NCBI GenBank assembly: GCA_003024985.2
Contig: PXIH01S0002721.1
Reading direction: 5' to 3' (one strand)
Length of the DNA stretch: 14,017 bases
Source: Euperipatoides rowelli
Taxonomy: Eukaryota; Onychophora; Udeonychophora; Euonychophora; Peripatopsidae
Shown here: positions 1-7,130 of the stretch, one piece after another
Layout of the letters: each line of letters opens with the position of its first letter
Numbering within the stretch: the stretch's first letter is position 1
Program-made: the position numbers and the translations under genes
Notes under the pieces: model-generated
Seen by the model: the letters and a program-made list of their open reading frames with translations, nothing else
Database searches by the model: none
What the model was told of the DNA's origin: nothing

Positions 1-336
1 TAAATTCTTCTACTCAATTTATTTTAATGAATAAATACATTCATTTTAATCTTGACCCTTATCAAAAGAAAACCATGTTTCTAGACTGCATAATTAGCCA
101 GTTTTAGATTATATAGCCTAGCCTAAACAAAAAGTTTTAATAAGTTTATTGTATGTCCCAGAGAAGAGAGACAGACATTTCAATTGATGATAATCTTATG
201 CTGTTGAAATCAAGGCGCATAGTCAAGAACTGTTTTCCAATCAAGAGAGTACATTAAAAGCTATAGGCCTACTCTCTGAGGCTAAATCAGGCGATATTAG
301 AACATTTTATTTTGTAAACATATTAGAACATTTTAA

Positions 337-537
337 TTTATCAGCGTAAAGATTTTGTTCTGTCAGCCAAACTTGGACATTATTGGCAAAAGATATCTTT
401 CCACTCCTTCGAACAGTGTCAACAGTAAACAAATGTTCTCTTCCATAGATGATACTGTATATGTGAAGGAAAAAGAAGTCATCTCCTGTCGGTCAATTCT
501 GACCTACTATTGTTCCTTCACAGCAACATACCCTTAA
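337..537 (+). pseudogene. hAT transposase C-terminal dimerisation domain remnant (Ac/Charlie, ZBED-like)
   Basis: The frame is open from 337 to a TAA ending near 537, about 66 codons, with no credible ATG at its beginning. It reads like the C-terminal dimerisation domain of hAT transposases. The segment IIGKRYLSTPSNSVNSKQMF corresponds to the family pattern of a hydrophobic helix and KYL, then IPATS, then SERVFS. It continues with a SIDD..Y.K.K segment where the family has SAGxxVxxKRxxL. The conserved Glu-Arg of SERVFS is replaced (SKQMF), and the expected L-x-P-x-x-V tail is lost after the CRS residues. The family helps form transposase multimers during cut-and-paste transposition; this copy is dead. 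The match is from memory of the family, so a profile search is the deciding test. Confidence 0.6.
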
Positions 538-559
538 TTTACTTTAAATATTGAATGAA

Positions 560-660
560 CATGACTAGTGACTGATTACTGAGTCATACGACTCTTCTCT
601 AAAACTCTAGACTAAGTAAAATCTAAAACTCAGACTGAGTCATATATTTTATTTTTCTAA
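560..660. repeat. Subterminal GACTGAGTCA-like repeats
   Basis: Variants of ACTGAGTCAT, ACTCTAGACTAAG and CAGACTGAGTCA recur between about 570 and 645, in both orientations, separated by CTCTAAAACT/ATCTAAAACT. Clustered short repeats like these are common inside hAT ends, where they serve as transposase binding sites. Here that role is inferred from position between the transposase fossil and the putative terminal repeat. Confidence 0.4.
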
Positions 661-702
661 TTATTTTGTTTCCAATCAATAAATTAAATAATTCATATAG
701 CA

Positions 703-720
703 AATTGCAAATTTGCAATT
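703..720. repeat. 18-bp perfect palindrome inside a larger symmetric segment
   Basis: Bases 703-720 read AATTGCAAATTTGCAATT and equal their own reverse complement. TCATATA (693-699) and TATATGA (727-733) flank it symmetrically, giving an extended cruciform-capable segment. It lies in AT-rich DNA inside the decayed hAT element. Confidence 0.7.
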
Positions 721-818
721 AATATTTATATGATACAATATTAATTTTATTTTCATTTTGAAATAAATATCTTTTTAAATCATTTTAATGCCTTGTTTTT
801 GTTAATTATTATTATAAC

Positions 819-902
819 TAATCGGCTGACTAATCATTGTTTACCGATTACCTCGATAATCAGCCGATTAGATTAATCGGCCATTTAATCAGCCCATCTC
901 TA
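819..902. repeat. TAATCGG/CCGATTA subterminal block and probable hAT terminal repeat
   Basis: The motif TAATCGGC/GCCGATTA and close variants occur about six times in both orientations within 84 bp. The block ends with CCCATCTCTA at 893-902. Read on the other strand it starts TAGAGATGGG and runs into GATTAA repeats, the layout of many hAT ends. It lies downstream of the transposase remnant at 337-537 and in the orientation expected for that element's 3' end. Confidence 0.5.
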
Positions 903-907
903 CTTGT

Positions 908-1320
908 AATATGGTTTAGACTGTGTAAATTTGCTTATTTTGAGTGAGAAGTGTGCATAGCCGATATATACCCTTAGAAAATAACAAGCTTGAGTTAGGA
1001 GTTGGTCATGAGAACATGATGTATGATGGTTTCTGTGAAGATTTGCTTTCTTGCATGGGAAGTGTGTATAGCCGGTACACAACCAGAAAATAACTGAGAC
1101 TGGGGTTATCAGTTGACAGTAAGGGCATGTGAAAAAAAATGTGTGTGGCTTATATGGTTTCTATGTAGGCCTACTGACTTATTTTGTATATGAGAGGTGT
1201 ATATATCTGGTATACCACCAGAAAAGAACTGATCCTGGAGTTAGTAGTTGACTGGACATATGAGAGAAAATATTTGACTTACAGTATACGATCATAGTGT
1301 GGCTTTAAATGTTTCATCCA
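908..1320 (+). repeat. Degenerate tandem repeat, three copies plus a partial fourth, unit about 115-140 bp
   Basis: Copies start near ATGGTTT at 911, 1026 and 1154, and a fourth begins near 1296 (TGTGGCTTTAAATG). Each unit has in the same order: GGTTT..., GAAGTGT or GAGGTGT, ATAGCCG or ATATCTGG, TATACC-like, AGAAAATAAC or AGAAAAGAAC, a GTTAGGAGTTG-type core, and an A/T-rich tail. Copy 3 carries extra GTAGGCCTAC sequence. Short open frames across it (for example 900-1082 on the minus strand) come from the repeat and resemble no known protein. It starts right after the putative hAT end. Confidence 0.75.
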
Positions 1321-1836
1321 TTTCTTGTGCGAAAGACAATCTTTAATTGGTCAAATTAATGTTGCATTGCTCTGTTTGCTTCATACACAAACCAAAAAAA
1401 AAAAACAGAAAGTGAAAACTAATATTTTGAGATATAGATTACTAAATATCATTCTGAGAATGTTCAGTATGTTTAGTAGCTGGTTATAGCGTAAATGAAA
1501 ATTATTTTACCACTAATTTCAAATTGTTTTTATCCACATCAGATATTTTTATACTAATGGTTAGTTTGAATAGCCTATTAACCATGAACAAAAAATAAAC
1601 TATCAATATATTATATTACCATAAGTAATGTCTCCCCCCCATTCACCTGTAATTAACATTTCAGGGTGAAGAGTGCAGTAGACTAAGTGAAGAAACATAA
1701 ACACATGGTGAAAAATACCAAGAAGTAAGAACTGTTTGATTTGCAATGTGTCAGGATTGTGTGTTACATTAGGGGTTGTGTGTGTGTGGGAGAAGGGGGG
1801 GGGGTGAATGTTAAAAAAAACTTAATGCAATGTGTC
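1321..1836. other. Non-coding AT-rich stretch with homopolymers and a GT/G tract
   Basis: No gene is recognised. The stretch contains an A-run near 1395, a C-run near 1633, and a GT-repeat followed by a G-run at about 1772-1804. Frames that cross it, such as 1741-1974 on the plus strand, translate low-complexity DNA and are not supported as genes. Confidence 0.7.
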
Positions 1837-1874
1837 ATAATTCCCCCACAACTTTTGAGTTGTGGGGGCATTAT
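1837..1874. repeat. Strong GC-rich hairpin, 11-bp perfect stem with 4-nt loop
   Basis: CCCCCACAACT at 1843-1853 pairs perfectly with AGTTGTGGGGG at 1858-1868 across the loop TTTG. Outside one mismatch (1842/1869), ATAAT (1837-1841) pairs with ATTAT (1870-1874). It stands out from its AT-rich surroundings. No T-run follows and this is eukaryotic-looking DNA, so a bacterial terminator reading is not appropriate. Confidence 0.75.
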
Positions 1875-2835
1875 GGTTTGGCCCAGACTTTGTTTCTCAG
1901 TGAATTCAGTAGTGGTCACCAAAGCAGTAATAAAAAAAATATATATATTTAATAAATACAGTATTTATTCATAATCTGTTGCTACTTTTGTTACATTAAA
2001 TAGCCAGTCAGTATAAACATTCCTAAAATTAATAAATTTAAAAAAAACAACAACTGCACACTGTGAAATAATAGCCTACTGTAGGTAAAAATCTGTTATT
2101 CTACTGGCAAGGTACAGTATTTAATTTAGTCCAAGTAAAATTATTTCTTCGTTTTAAATGTCCCATTACAATGCTCCCATGCCCAATTTTATGGCCATGG
2201 TTTAATGTGTTTTCAACAGGAACATTAACATAAAGTAAATTAGCTTTATTTTATCATCAATGGATAAAGAATATTATTTTTATGGATGGGCTAAACAATT
2301 TATATTTTTAAAATGTCATTTGTCATTGAATGGTATCCTTAAGAAAAAAGAATTCAGTCCATAATTCATTTTTGTAATTATATCTCAGGTTTTACAGCTA
2401 AGTTTCTAAGACCCTCTGTGTGTTTAATCCTCTAAGAAAGGTTAGAGAGGACAGATATGGTTAGACAATTGTATATAGTGATGGCCCACAAGGGGCCAAT
2501 GGGTACACAAATACGTTTGACAGATAATTCCTCAGCTAATGCTAAATATCCATTAAAGCATGCCACTATCTGCAAAATGCATTTAAATGGTTCAATTATT
2601 CAAACACTTTTATTAATAAAATTTTTGTTTAGTTATAGAAGATCTTAGAGAAGAGAGAGAGAATAGCCTGGATTATTTCACCTTTAATATTACCTTCTAC
2701 TTTTATGTTTCTAATTATCTTTATGTTTTAACTCTTATAATTCTATTACCTAAGTCTATTTATTTATTTTTTTTAGATTTAAATTTTTTTTTTATTTATT
2801 TAACCCTTTCAATCTAGGATAGAATTTGAGCGGGG
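1875..2835. other. AT-rich non-coding stretch, no gene recognised
   Basis: The stretch is dominated by A/T homopolymers and dinucleotide-like runs (for example 1935-1970 and 2760-2800), ending with a G-run near 2832-2841. The open frame at 2457-2648 on the plus strand has no recognisable domain and is the length expected by chance. Confidence 0.65.
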
Positions 2836-3010
2836 GGGGGGAATCATTGATCAGATAAGGGGTCATCCAAACACTATGTCACGTGGCAATGGGGTGTATA
2901 GAATAATCATGACAATATGTGATATTGTGGATGGTTGGGGTTTTGTAATGTCATAATTCCTTCCAAAAATTCGACAAATCATCATCTGCGTAAACAGTAA
3001 ATTAAATATA
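2836..3010 (+). repeat. Dispersed repeat, copy A
   Basis: The end of this segment (about 2933-3010) aligns by eye with 4651-4734. Both show a GGGG-containing start, an AATGT(G)AT(G)TCA-like block, then AAAAAT/CATC followed by ACAAATC-x-TCAT-x-TGC and ACAGTA-x-ATTAAATA. Both also begin with a long G-run. A GGGGTCATCCAAACACTATG-type stretch near 2858 resembles a motif I recall from animal interspersed repeats, without a database check. Element class is unknown. Confidence 0.55.
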
Positions 3011-3219
3011 TATTAAAAAAAGATTATAAAACATTTCTAGGTAATTCCCTGAATAATATTTTAACTGTGTTTTCTAATGCTGTATTTAACCGTAAAAATT
3101 AATGTGTCAAAATTATGGTGTCGTTATCAAAAAACATTATTTTATTCAAACACATCCTTGAGCTAAGGACTTATCTTAGTTGTTTTGTTTTTTTTGTCTT
3201 ATTGATGTATACTGAATTA

Positions 3220-3255
3220 CAGTGCCTTTTTTAGGTAAAATGCTACCTTGGGCAA
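3220..3255 (+). repeat. Left terminal inverted repeat of the 3220-4182 hAT element
   Basis: CAGTGCCTTTTT and the inner TACCTTGGGCA find counterparts in the reverse complement of 4135-4182, with a few substitutions and a short length difference between the two blocks. Confidence 0.6.
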
Positions 3256-3333
3256 TTATTGGAAAACCACCCCCTCCCCCACTCCTGATCTACCAAAAAA
3301 ATAAATAAACTAAAAACATGTTGCTCTTTTTAA

Positions 3334-3817
3334 GATGAACTTCGAAGCAGCTTATGGGTACAAAGAGTTGATGAAAAATTTGCTTTCCTATATATGGCTT
3401 TCACAACTTTAAGTAACAATGAAGAATTTGAAGTAACGGTACAGGCATTAATTAAGGCATACCCTACTGATGTGGGTGAGAGTCTTTTGAATGAAATTAA
3501 ACAATTCCGACACTTTGCCTCACTGATATACTTTACTAAAACAGACTTAACAGCAAGTTCCCTTCTCGATTTCATTATAGACCATGAGTCGCTGAGCATA
3601 TTTCCAAATAGAGTAATTTCTTGAAGAATATAATCTCTGTTTGTTATGCTCTAATGCGACTGGTGAGCGATCCTTTTCCAAACACATTAAGAACCATTTA
3701 AGATATACAACACTTCAAGACAGATTCAATTCACTAACAATTATGTCAATAGAATGTGACATTATGAGAAAGGTGGACTTCAAAGAAATTGTAAGAGATT
3801 TTCGCTATGAAAGTTGA
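3334..3817 (+). pseudogene. ZMYM1-like hAT transposase, C-terminal part, frameshifted
   Basis: Two frames together give the C-terminal end of a hAT transposase of the kind annotated as zinc finger MYM-type protein 1-like. Frame one (3334-3624) starts after a stop at 3331 and contains a VDEKFAFLY helix, a K-x-YPTDV-x-ESLLNEIKQF segment and the SIFPN motif. A frameshift between about 3605 and 3620 moves the reading to a frame open from 3617 to the TGA at 3815-3817. That part contains CSNATGERSFSK, matching the conserved S-x-x-ERxFS of the dimerisation domain, then IKNHLRYTT, RFNSLTIMSIE and DFKEIVRDF. The usual two residues after FSK (normally Leu-Lys) are missing. The RNase H-like catalytic core and the zinc finger are absent. 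Family assignment rests on recognised motifs; I am fairly sure of it. Confidence 0.8.
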
Positions 3818-4055
3818 GGGAACATGTGTTTCAATAAGAGTTATAAAACAATAAGTTAAGTTCCGTTATTAATGTGTTTTTTTTTTAAACTTTACTTAAA
3901 TTAATTGACGATGTTATTATTCAGAATTAGAATCATCTTACAATAAGGATAATTAGGCTACTGTTTAAACATTAGTGTATGAGCTTTTATAGTTTTGTTG
4001 TTTGGCTGCACAAATGTCTGTAGATGTAGACCTGTGCATCATGAATGTTCACCAT

Positions 4056-4110
4056 CCATATATGGTGTAATAAACATTTTTTTCATATATGGTACACAAT
4101 AAATATATTT
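4056..4110 (+). terminator. Two candidate poly(A) signals in the hAT 3' region
   Basis: AATAAA occurs at 4069-4074 and at 4098-4103, each just after a CATATATGG-type sequence, so the signal region looks like a short tandem duplication. The location, about 250 bp after the transposase stop and before the right terminal repeat, suits the 3' end of a transposase transcript. AATAAA is frequent by chance in AT-rich DNA, so function is not shown. Confidence 0.35.
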
Positions 4111-4129
4111 TCCCCAACTGCCCCTTGCT

Positions 4130-4182
4130 TCACTGCTGCCCTGGGTAGATGCCAATGTTGACCTCCCGTGAAAAAGTCCCTG
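4130..4182 (-). repeat. Right terminal inverted repeat of the 3220-4182 hAT element
   Basis: The segment ends in AAAAAGTCCCTG and contains TGCCCTGGGTA further in. Both match the left end in inverted orientation. TCAATTAG follows immediately, resembling TGAATTA in front of the left end. Confidence 0.6.
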
Positions 4183-4190
4183 TCAATTAG

Positions 4191-4474
4191 TTATAAAATA
4201 AATAAAATACAACAACTCAGAATTTTTTTTTATATGTGTGTGTGTACATGCATCACAAATAAGGTGATATGCATTACATATATTATAGTATTTAGTAGCC
4301 AAACAACTATCTAGTAGCCATAGTACCCACAAATATAGAGGGTTTATTTAAAGTGGGTTGGCATAAGTGACTCAAAATGTTACTTATGTGCAAAAGCTTT
4401 TCTTTTTGTTTTTTTCACCCACATAAAATGGATAAAGACAAACTGTATCAGTGAGATAGTTAAATTATTTTATT
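4191..4474. other. AT-rich spacer, nothing recognised
   Basis: The stretch between the hAT element and dispersed repeat copy B has a short GT-repeat near 4235, a near-duplicated TAGTAGCCA (4294-4302 and 4313-4320), and otherwise low-complexity sequence. No coding potential is recognised. Confidence 0.6.
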
Positions 4475-4734
4475 TTGTGGGGGAGGGGGGGGGGTCAAAA
4501 TTTGTGACGTAATGTCATATAGGGGTATTAAATTGTATGAAGAGTTGTAATAAGAGGCAGAGGGTGAGGGGAGGGGTACAAAATAGGAAAAATTTGTTTA
4601 AACTACATCTCTTGATAATGGGAGGGGGAGGGAGTTATAATAAATTTGACGATTGGGGGTGATGAAATGTGATGTCACATATTTTTTTAAAAACATCAAC
4701 AAATCTTCATATGCATTTACAGTATATTAAATAC
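4475..4734 (+). repeat. Dispersed repeat, copy B (longer, G-rich)
   Basis: The copy begins with a G-run (about 4480-4494), then GTGACGTAATGTCATATAGG, and includes several more G-rich patches (4556-4576, 4619-4634). Its last part, 4651-4734, aligns with the end of copy A near 2933-3010 in the same orientation. It stops abruptly where another repeat-like sequence starts at 4734. Confidence 0.5.
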
Positions 4735-4815
4735 AGGCATACCCCAGTTTACGGACCCTCATCAGTACGGACATATTTACAGTAGTACCATACTCCTGTT
4801 GACGTACGTATGCTT
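4734..4815. repeat. Possible terminal fragment of another DNA element
   Basis: The stretch begins TACAGGCATACCCCAGTTTA and continues with TACGGAC, TTTACAGTAGTACC and GACGTACGTA. Short sequences of the form TACAGGCA-x-x-CCC-x-x-GTTTACG recur in arthropod genomes as ends of DNA-type elements, as far as I recall. Only one end is visible here. The abrupt junction with the dispersed repeat at 4734 supports an element boundary. Identity is uncertain. Confidence 0.3.
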
Positions 4816-5149
4816 CGAAAGAACAGCAACTTCAAGTCATTAATCAAATAAAAAATGCAAAAAGAATATTCAGTTTACTTTATTTTAGAAAAATATATTA
4901 AAAAAAGTCTTCAAAAAGGCCACCATCACGTCCAAGTCGTAGGAGACGGATAACATCAAAGTAGGGGACTGCTTAGTCAGGGTGATGCACAACTGGGATA
5001 CTAATCTATGGCACCGTCAAGGTACTTAAGAACACTTGTAAACCCAGAAATAGATGGCTAAGGTGCTCTAGTGAAGCTACACCAAGCATAGCAAGTCAGT
5101 AGTGGATTTTAAATCACTTTCAATAATCAAACTAAGCCTCATAATTGGA

Positions 5150-5830
5150 AGGATAAAAAGGTTAAAGATGCTAGAAACCTCCAAAGTCTTTGAGTTGGAT
5201 CACTGAATATTTGAATGTTGACAGGAAAAGCAGATGAAGTCATACAAATTATGGAACTTAGGATATTTGGGCTAAGTGATTGGGAAATTAGAGAAGGATA
5301 TGGACTATACTGGAGTGCAAAATAGGAGCATCTAGGAATGACATTGAAGAAGTGAAACATTTTTCCGATAGAATTATCATATTGATCTGTAGGGACAAAG
5401 ATGCAACATTAAAATTGTTCAGGTATATGCCCCACAAATGGGATGTTCAATTGAAGAAAAGGAGGGGTTTAAATTACAGTTGAAGAACATCTTAGATAAA
5501 AGTAATGTGGTGATGGGAGATTTCAATGCAAGATTGGGAAAGGATTGAACTGGATATGAAGAGGTACATGGTGCCTTTTGATATGGATATAGAAATGAAG
5601 AAAGATTTAGACTACTGGACTTGTGTCAGAGAAATAGTCTGATAATTGGTAATAGGTCAGGACTTCAAAAGATGTGAAAGTCAGACAGATTCAGTTAGGA
5701 TTGAAATATAATCTGTTATTGACTACTTATTAGTTGATAGATTATGGGGAATAGACTGAGTGATGTTAAGGCAATTCCTAGTCTTGATATGGATGGTGAT
5801 CATAGGTTGCTGAAATGCAGATATTAGACT
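5150..5830 (+). pseudogene. LINE endonuclease domain (EEP/AP-endonuclease fold), inactivated
   Basis: Recognisable in order are VGSLNI near 5194 (the N-terminal Asn motif), TGKADEVIQIMELR, IFGLSDW, EGYGLYWS, then after frameshifts a HFSDRII stretch, a VYAPQ-type strand near 5420, MGDFNARLGKD from 5513, LDLCQRNSLIIGN near 5613, IDYLLVDRLWG near 5717 and GDHRLL near 5795. GDFN and GDH are the family's catalytic Asp-x-Asn and Asp-His motifs. The family's SETKW motif, with its catalytic Glu, is shortened to LSDW and the Glu is gone. A TGA at 5545-5547 follows GKD where relatives have Arg, as expected of CGA decay. The enzyme would nick target DNA for target-primed reverse transcription; this copy cannot. 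Confidence 0.75.
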
Positions 5831-5839
5831 GATTATAAG

Positions 5840-6560
5840 TAGATTGAAATTGACCAAAGAAGTAAAGAAAATAAGTACTGGAAGTAAAAATTGAATGAGT
5901 AAGAGATGTTATAGGAATTTAAAGAGTTAATAATTCAGAGGTTAGGCTACCACATGGTGGAACTAATGGAGTGGATGAAGAGTGGGGTATGTTTAGGAAT
6001 ACATTTGTAGAGATAGTTGTAAAGGTCTATGGTAGAACATCAAGTAGAAAACATAAAAAATAAACAGAATGGTGGAATGAAAGAACCAGATATGCTGTGA
6101 GAAAAAAAGAATCAGGCATGGAAGAGTTGTTGGAAGAGCAAAAAAAAGAATGAATTGGATGGGCTTAGAAAGAGAGAGAGCAGTGTATTAAAAAAAAGAT
6201 AATGTAAAAGGATTTTGATGGAAGAGCAGAAGTCATAGGAGAGATTCAACGGAAAATTGGAAGATGATTTTGAGAATAAGAAGAGGTTTTATAGATTGAT
6301 GTGGAGCAAAAGGAAGCCTAGATGGATCAATGAGAATAAAGAGCAATGGGTAATAAGCCACTTAAGAGGCTGGATGAGTAAAGGAAACTGTGGGAGGACT
6401 ATTTCAGATATATTTTGAATGGAGATTATATGAAAATGTTAGAAGATATGGATGACAACTTGAAGACATTACAATGAATGAATTTGAGGGTGCATCTGTG
6501 TACTCTTAAAACAATGAGATTGGAAAAACACTAGGTCCAGCAGATTCATGAGGTATCCAA
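5840..6560 (+). pseudogene. LINE linker between endonuclease and reverse transcriptase, degenerate
   Basis: Scattered in-frame pieces can be read: a TEWWNERTRYAVRKK motif at about 6064-6108, a basic MEEQKS-x-ERFNGKLEDDFE stretch near 6221-6275, and KKRFYRLMWSKRK near 6278-6316. The W-W-N-x-x-x-R-x-A-V-x-x-K pattern is typical of the linker before the RT in this LINE group. Near 6530 GPADS is followed directly by GIQRHCKNYRE. The usual sequence between the P-G-P-D block and the C-K-N-Y-R block is missing, suggesting a deletion of roughly a hundred or more bases. Confidence 0.65.
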
Positions 6561-7130
6561 AGACACTGCAAAAACTATAGAGAAATGAGTGTCAATGTGC
6601 AAAACGTTTGAAAGAATTATATTAAACAAAATTGGAAAAAGAAGAGAAGAATCAATGGGTGAAGAACAACATGGATTTCATCCAGGAAGGAGTACAGTAG
6701 ACTTAATCTTTGCCATGAGACAACTTGTAGAAAATAAATGGGATTATGATAGGAAGCTAATAATTGTGTTTATTAATATTGAAAAGGCTTATGACTCCAT
6801 TTCAAGGGAATCAATATGGATAATATAGATTTATAGGATTCACAAATGTTGAGTGAGAACAAATGCAGGAAATACAGAATGGTTTGAAGTTAGACTGGGG
6901 CTTAAACAAGGGAGTGTATTTTCACTGGCTCTTTTTAATGTTATAATATATGATGAGAGGTTAAAAGAAGCTACATGAGGNGGCAAATTTTATGATCTTT
7001 GCAGATGATATGATGAATTGGGGTGAGGAGGTTAACACAATACAAGCCCAATTGGATGAGTGAAATAAACAAAGAAATTATATGGACTAAGGATTAGTCT
7101 GGAAAAAAGTGAAATGATGGCGATAGGAAA
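6561..7130 (+). pseudogene. LINE reverse transcriptase palm and fingers, inactivated
   Basis: Reading starts with CKNYRE near 6560. From 6589 a frame open to the TAG at 6826-6828 holds KTFERIILNKI, EEQHGFHPGRST (6661-6696) and FINIEKAYDSI (6769-6801). The first catalytic Asp of motif A (F-x-D-x-x-K-A-Y-D) is Asn here, AAT at 6775-6777, a single G-to-A change. GLKQGSV (motif B, 6898-6918) follows in the same frame after two stops. Motif C, FADDM, is intact at 6998-7012 but in another frame, with the shift near the N at 6981. The thumb follows with KSEMMAIGK near 7105. Active copies copy element RNA at the nicked target. Confidence 0.85.

Larger units (their letters stand above)
1..902 (+). mobile_element. 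3' part of a decayed Ac/Charlie-type hAT transposon (5' part outside the window)
   Basis: The segment combines a hAT transposase C-terminal fossil (337-537) with downstream non-coding DNA that ends in a TAATCGG/CCGATTA-rich block and the sequence CCCATCTCTA at 893-902. Read outward-in, this gives TAGAGATGGG, which resembles the short terminal repeats of hAT elements. No matching 5' terminal repeat is visible, so the element probably begins before the window. Bases 1-336 are AT-rich; I cannot recognise transposase coding in them. Assigning all of 1-902 to one element is inference from order and orientation. Confidence 0.45.
3220..4182 (+). mobile_element. Short, internally reduced ZMYM1-like hAT element with both terminal inverted repeats
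   Basis: The left end at 3220 reads CAGTGCCTTTTTTAGG. The right end at 4182, read on the other strand, starts CAGGGACTTTTTCACGG. Further in, TGCTACCTTGGGCA on the left matches TACCCAGGGCA on the right. CA...TG ends fit hAT elements. The flanks TGAATTA (before 3220) and TCAATTAG (4183-4190) look like a degenerate 8-bp target duplication that has lost one base. Between the ends lies only the C-terminal portion of a transposase (3334-3817) and a 3' untranslated region with two AATAAA signals. At about 960 bp it is far shorter than an autonomous copy, so most of the coding region has been deleted. Confidence 0.65.

Noticed and set aside
908-1320. CRISPR array
   Set aside because: The repeats are long, contiguous and degenerate, with no constant repeat and unique spacer alternation.
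1843-1868. Rho-independent terminator
   Set aside because: The stem is followed by CATTATGG, not a T-run, and the window is eukaryotic in character.
1741-1974. 77-codon plus-strand frame with a Gly-rich run
   Set aside because: It translates a GT/G tract, the GC hairpin and an A/T run.
2457-2648. 63-codon plus-strand frame
   Set aside because: It is short, has no recognisable motif, and this length is expected by chance.
3330-3599. 89-codon minus-strand frame
   Set aside because: It is the antisense shadow of the hAT transposase remnant on the plus strand.
5139-5360. 73-codon minus-strand frame, and the similar one at 7087-7317
   Set aside because: Both are antisense to LINE coding sequence.
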